The position numbers were made by a program, and so were the translations under genes. This document shows, one piece after another, positions 61,087 to 64,000 of a stretch of 64,000 nucleotides of DNA; positions within the stretch are counted from its first letter, which is position 1; each line of letters begins with the position of its first letter. Below the pieces are notes generated by a model. The model was not told the origin of the DNA. It saw only the letters and a list, made by a program, of their open reading frames with translations, and searched no databases. Origin of the DNA: Lewinellaceae bacterium (GTDB lineage: Bacteria > Bacteroidota > Bacteroidia > Chitinophagales > Saprospiraceae); assembly GCA_016710765.1 (NCBI GenBank), contig JADJUJ010000006.1:248001-312000 (forward strand), in the 5' to 3' direction.

Positions 61087-63999
61087 TTATCTATGCACCG
61101 TGATGTCTCCTCGCATTTGAACGGCTTCTCCATCGGTGAAAATCAAATTAGCTTGCCAAATGTACACACCAGGCTGTACATCAACTCCCCTGGTTTTGCC
61201 ATTCCATCCTTGTGATTCGTCATCTGCCGAAAAGTGTTCGTTTTCCCATACCAAACTGCCCCAGCGATCGAAGATCTGCATCCATTCTATCTCGGCAAGC
61301 TGGCGGCCGTACAAGGTGAAAAAGTCGTTGAACCCATCATTGTCAGGGGAAAACACATTGGGGGCATAAATGTACCGCGTTCGATCGACGATCAATGTTG
61401 TAGCAGCGGTGGCCGTGCAGCCGTTTCCGTCGGTTATCGTTACCCGAAACACTTGTGTGTGCTCGGGCCGGGCCTCGGGTTCCGGGCAATCGGCACAGGA
61501 GAGCTGTTCTGCCGGCGTCCAGGACCAGGCAGCAATTTGCGGATATGCTGGTTGTGTAACCGGGCTCAGCGTAATTGAATTGCCTAGTTCTACGGGTAAA
61601 GTAGATGGGAGTACCACTGAAGGCAGTTGGGGCTCCAAAATACTGATGGGCGTGGTATCCCTGCAGCCGTATTGGTCCTGAAGTACCATATTGTAGTTGC
61701 CGGGGACCAAATCACCGCGGTAGCCCTCGGTGGAAAAATCAGCCCCACCATCAAAGGAAAACTGAAAAGGCCCGCTGCCATTGATGTTGGCAAACAAAGC
61801 TGTTCCGGTACTGTTCCTGCAATCGGGCTGGGCAATTTCAGGCTCAAACGCAGGTACTTGCGCAGCGCGAACGGTAGTAGAATCGGTGGCCGTGCAGCCG
61901 TTGTCGGAGCGGGTCACCACAAGGGTGTACATGCCTTCCTGGTCAACCGTGGGTGTAGCCGTATTAACGCCTGACGAAATCCCGGGTCCATTCCATTGAT
62001 AGCTGATGCCAACGGGTGTGCCACTGCCGGTAAGCACGAAATCGGGGGCATTGCAATGCAATAACCCTGCGGTGCCAGCCTCAGCCACTGGCGGGGTGGT
62101 ATTTTCTTGCAAAACCACAGATACCATGGCCGTGCATCCATTTTGTAGGTTGGTAATGGTTAGGTTATACGATCCTGCGGCATTGGCCGTCGGCATCAGG
62201 GAATTTGCTCCGCTGCTGATTTGTCCATTCAGGGTGGTCCACATGGCTGAAAAGCCTGGCCCGCTGCTCGAAGCAGAAGCGTCGATCACCGAACTGAAAT
62301 TGATGCAGGTAATGGAAGGCGGGGCCGTAGCAATGGCCAGCGGATGCAAGGTGTCTGTGCCTACTGATGTGACATCCGTACTCGTGCAGCCATTGGCTGG
62401 GTTGGTTACCTGCAGTACGTACTGTCCGGCGGCGCCTACAAGCGGCATTAACGTCGTTGCACCGGAAAGGACATTTGGCCCGGTCCAAAGGTATTGCATG
62501 CCGGAATCAGATCCGGTACCATCCAGGGTGGTTTGCGACTGATTGCAATCCAGCGTGCCCACCGTGCCCGCTTCCGCCACAGGCGACTGAATATCCTGGC
62601 TCACCGTTACCGTCGCGGAACCAGTACAGCCATTGACTGTGTTTTGGACCAGCAGTTGGTAACTGCCAGGGGCATCGATTACAGGCCCAAGGGTATTGGT
62701 ACCACTTACAAAATGGCCTTCGGCAGTTGACCAGGAAATGCTATAGCCGGCGGGCATATTGACATTGGCGCTCAGGGTCGTTTGCGTGAGCAGGCAATTG
62801 AGGGTATTGGGCAGGGCAATGCTGGTTTGTGGGGGCAGGGTGTCGGTCAGCACTGTCGCGTTGGCACTTGCCGTGCAACCGGTTTGGTTGCTGGTAACCA
62901 CCAGGGTGTAGGTGCCGGCCTCGGTAGTGCTGAGGTTAGCGGCATTACCCGTCACAGGCCCAAGCCAACTGAAACTGAACCCGGGGCCGGTTGGGGTGCC
63001 GCTGAGCATCACGGTCGGATTGCTGCAGGTAATGGCTTGTGTTGGCGCAATGCTGACATTTGGCGCAGCCAAATTTTGTACCACTGCAATGTTTGTTTGT
63101 GTGCTGCATCCATTTGCCGTGTTGGTGACCACCAGGGTATACGTGCCGGGTGCATCGACTGTAGGTGTAAGGGAGTTGGCGCCACTGAGGATATTCCCTC
63201 CGGTCCAGGCATAGTTGTAATCAGGCCCGGTGCTCCCGGCGCCGGGGAGGGTGATTTGCGTAACCCCGCAGGTCAGGGTATCGGGCGGACCGATGCTGGC
63301 TTGGGGCGTGTTGGCATCGTTGGCTACGGTGATAGCATCCTGGTTGGTACAACCGTTGGTCGGATCGGTAACGGTAACGCCATAAGTGCCGGGGGCGTTG
63401 ATAACTGGTGATGGGGTATTTTGTCCGGAAACAATGTTACCATTCTGACTTTGCCATTGGTAACTAAAACCAGGGTCTGGGCTTACAACCGATAAGGTGG
63501 CCGATGGCATGCTGCAGTTGAGCGTATCCGGTGCGGCAATTGAAAGGCCAGGCGACTGAATGTTTTGTGGCACAGTCACACTGGCCGTAGCAGTACAACC
63601 ATTGGCGGCATCCGTAACAAGCAAATCGTAGTTGCCGGGAGCATCCACCACCGGGAACGGGCTGTCGTTTCCGGATAAAATATTGCCATTTGCACTGGTC
63701 CAGAGGTAATTAATCCCGTTTCCCGAACTGGAAGCAGCGGCATCGAGGGTAATGGAAATGGCTTGGCAGCTGAGGGTATCTGCGGCAGCAATGGTGGCTT
63801 GAGGCGCATTGGTGTCTTCCAGCACCGTTATGCTGGCCTGTGTGCTGCAGCCATTGGCAAGGCTGGTCACTACAACCATGTAGCTGCCGGCGCTTCCAAT
63901 CAGCGGCGTGGCCGTGGAATCACCCAGTAAAAGGCTGCCCGGTGCGCTGGTGGTCCAGAGGTATTGGTAGTTGCCGGCAGTAGCCTGCAAGGTTTGCGC
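61087..63999 (-). CDS. repeat-rich adhesin with T9SS type B sorting domain, N-terminus outside window
   Basis: At least 967 residues are in the window, and the frame continues past the right edge. About nine tandem units of 80-85 residues recur, each with a strand run ending in NGCT(A/S/N) (ANGCTATASVTV, TNGCTNQDAITV, VNGCTGSATVTV, ANGCTSTDVTSV) and a core of the type PDTLNC. This is the PKD/SprB-like Ig repeat pattern of giant surface adhesins. The C-terminus (YIYAPNVFSPDNDGFNDFFT, MQIFDRWGSLVWENEHF, GVYIWQANLIF, VHR) is the gliding-motility-associated, type B sorting domain. The unit-to-unit similarity implies expansion by duplication. Confidence 0.9.
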   Translation of the reverse strand, partial: AQTLQATAGNYQYLWTTSAPGSLLLGDSTATPLIGSAGSYMVVVTSLANGCSTQASITVLEDTNAPQATIAAADTLSCQAISITLDAAASSSGNGINYLWTSANGNILSGNDSPFPVVDAPGNYDLLVTDAANGCTATASVTVPQNIQSPGLSIAAPDTLNCSMPSATLSVVSPDPGFSYQWQSQNGNIVSGQNTPSPVINAPGTYGVTVTDPTNGCTNQDAITVANDANTPQASIGPPDTLTCGVTQITLPGAGSTGPDYNYAWTGGNILSGANSLTPTVDAPGTYTLVVTNTANGCSTQTNIAVVQNLAAPNVSIAPTQAITCSNPTVMLSGTPTGPGFSFSWLGPVTGNAANLSTTEAGTYTLVVTSNQTGCTASANATVLTDTLPPQTSIALPNTLNCLLTQTTLSANVNMPAGYSISWSTAEGHFVSGTNTLGPVIDAPGSYQLLVQNTVNGCTGSATVTVSQDIQSPVAEAGTVGTLDCNQSQTTLDGTGSDSGMQYLWTGPNVLSGATTLMPLVGAAGQYVLQVTNPANGCTSTDVTSVGTDTLHPLAIATAPPSITCINFSSVIDASASSSGPGFSAMWTTLNGQISSGANSLMPTANAAGSYNLTITNLQNGCTAMVSVVLQENTTPPVAEAGTAGLLHCNAPDFVLTGSGTPVGISYQWNGPGISSGVNTATPTVDQEGMYTLVVTRSDNGCTATDSTTVRAAQVPAFEPEIAQPDCRNSTGTALFANINGSGPFQFSFDGGADFSTEGYRGDLVPGNYNMVLQDQYGCRDTTPISILEPQLPSVVLPSTLPVELGNSITLSPVTQPAYPQIAAWSWTPAEQLSCADCPEPEARPEHTQVFRVTITDGNGCTATAATTLIVDRTRYIYAPNVFSPDNDGFNDFFTLYGRQLAEIEWMQIFDRWGSLVWENEHFSADDESQGWNGKTRGVDVQPGVYIWQANLIFTDGEAVQMRGDITVHR

Positions 64000-64000
64000 G

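Overview
The window looks like a chromosome segment of a Bacteroidetes bacterium, most likely of the Saprospiraceae/Lewinella/Haliscomenobacter kind. The evidence is two secreted proteins with type IX secretion sorting tails (11856-13115 type A, 61087-end type B), families typical of the phylum (LVIVD, DUF1573, DUF3667, DUF1080, LytS-type kinases, futalosine hydrolase), and promoters of the form TTG-N20-TAnnTTTG. No rRNA, tRNA, CRISPR array, prophage or replication origin was seen. Layout: 1-1.35 kb holds a partial DUF4199-like membrane protein and an alpha/beta hydrolase that has lost its serine nucleophile. 1.36-6.95 kb (minus strand) is a soluble NAD-linked formate dehydrogenase locus: a large molybdopterin/FeS subunit, a fused NuoE-NuoF-type subunit, a lipoprotein and a small conserved protein. 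7.3-13.1 kb holds an aldo/keto reductase, an ilvA 3' remnant, an acetyltransferase, an esterase and secreted proteins. 13.2-18.2 kb holds isocitrate dehydrogenase, a divergent LysR regulator and an ABC exporter. 19.2-25.7 kb holds amtB, DAHP synthase/chorismate mutase, a cupin, futalosine hydrolase, a methyltransferase and a PAP2 phosphatase. 26-33.7 kb is a minus-strand run of DUF1573, an HlyD adaptor, a C39-peptidase ABC exporter, a DUF1080 protein and two SGNH hydrolases. 33.8-39.1 kb holds acetyl-CoA synthetase, an IS3-family element inside a GA-rich tract, and a SulP transporter. 39.2-47.2 kb holds small and membrane proteins plus a tandem array of a hairpin-rich repeat. 47.4-64 kb holds a large VPS10/BNR-type secreted protein, two ECF sigma/membrane-partner pairs, a LytS-like kinase lacking its phosphoacceptor region, a GH31 alpha-glucosidase, surface proteins and a repeat-rich T9SS adhesin. 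How the genes work together: acetyl-CoA synthetase, isocitrate dehydrogenase, formate dehydrogenase and AmtB fit a respiring heterotroph, and MqnB points to futalosine-route menaquinone made from chorismate, which the nearby DAHP synthase/chorismate mutase feeds or diverts. The strongest regulatory find is a complete Phe/Tyr transcription attenuator in front of the DAHP synthase/chorismate mutase gene: promoter, 33-codon leader peptide with 12 aromatic codons, antiterminator segment and intrinsic terminator. A caution for every reader: about twenty genes are split by single-base changes, nearly all in homopolymers, and adding or removing one base restores a full-length conserved protein. This is much more like uncorrected sequencing error than gene decay, so split genes are annotated here as one gene each, with the break positions given.
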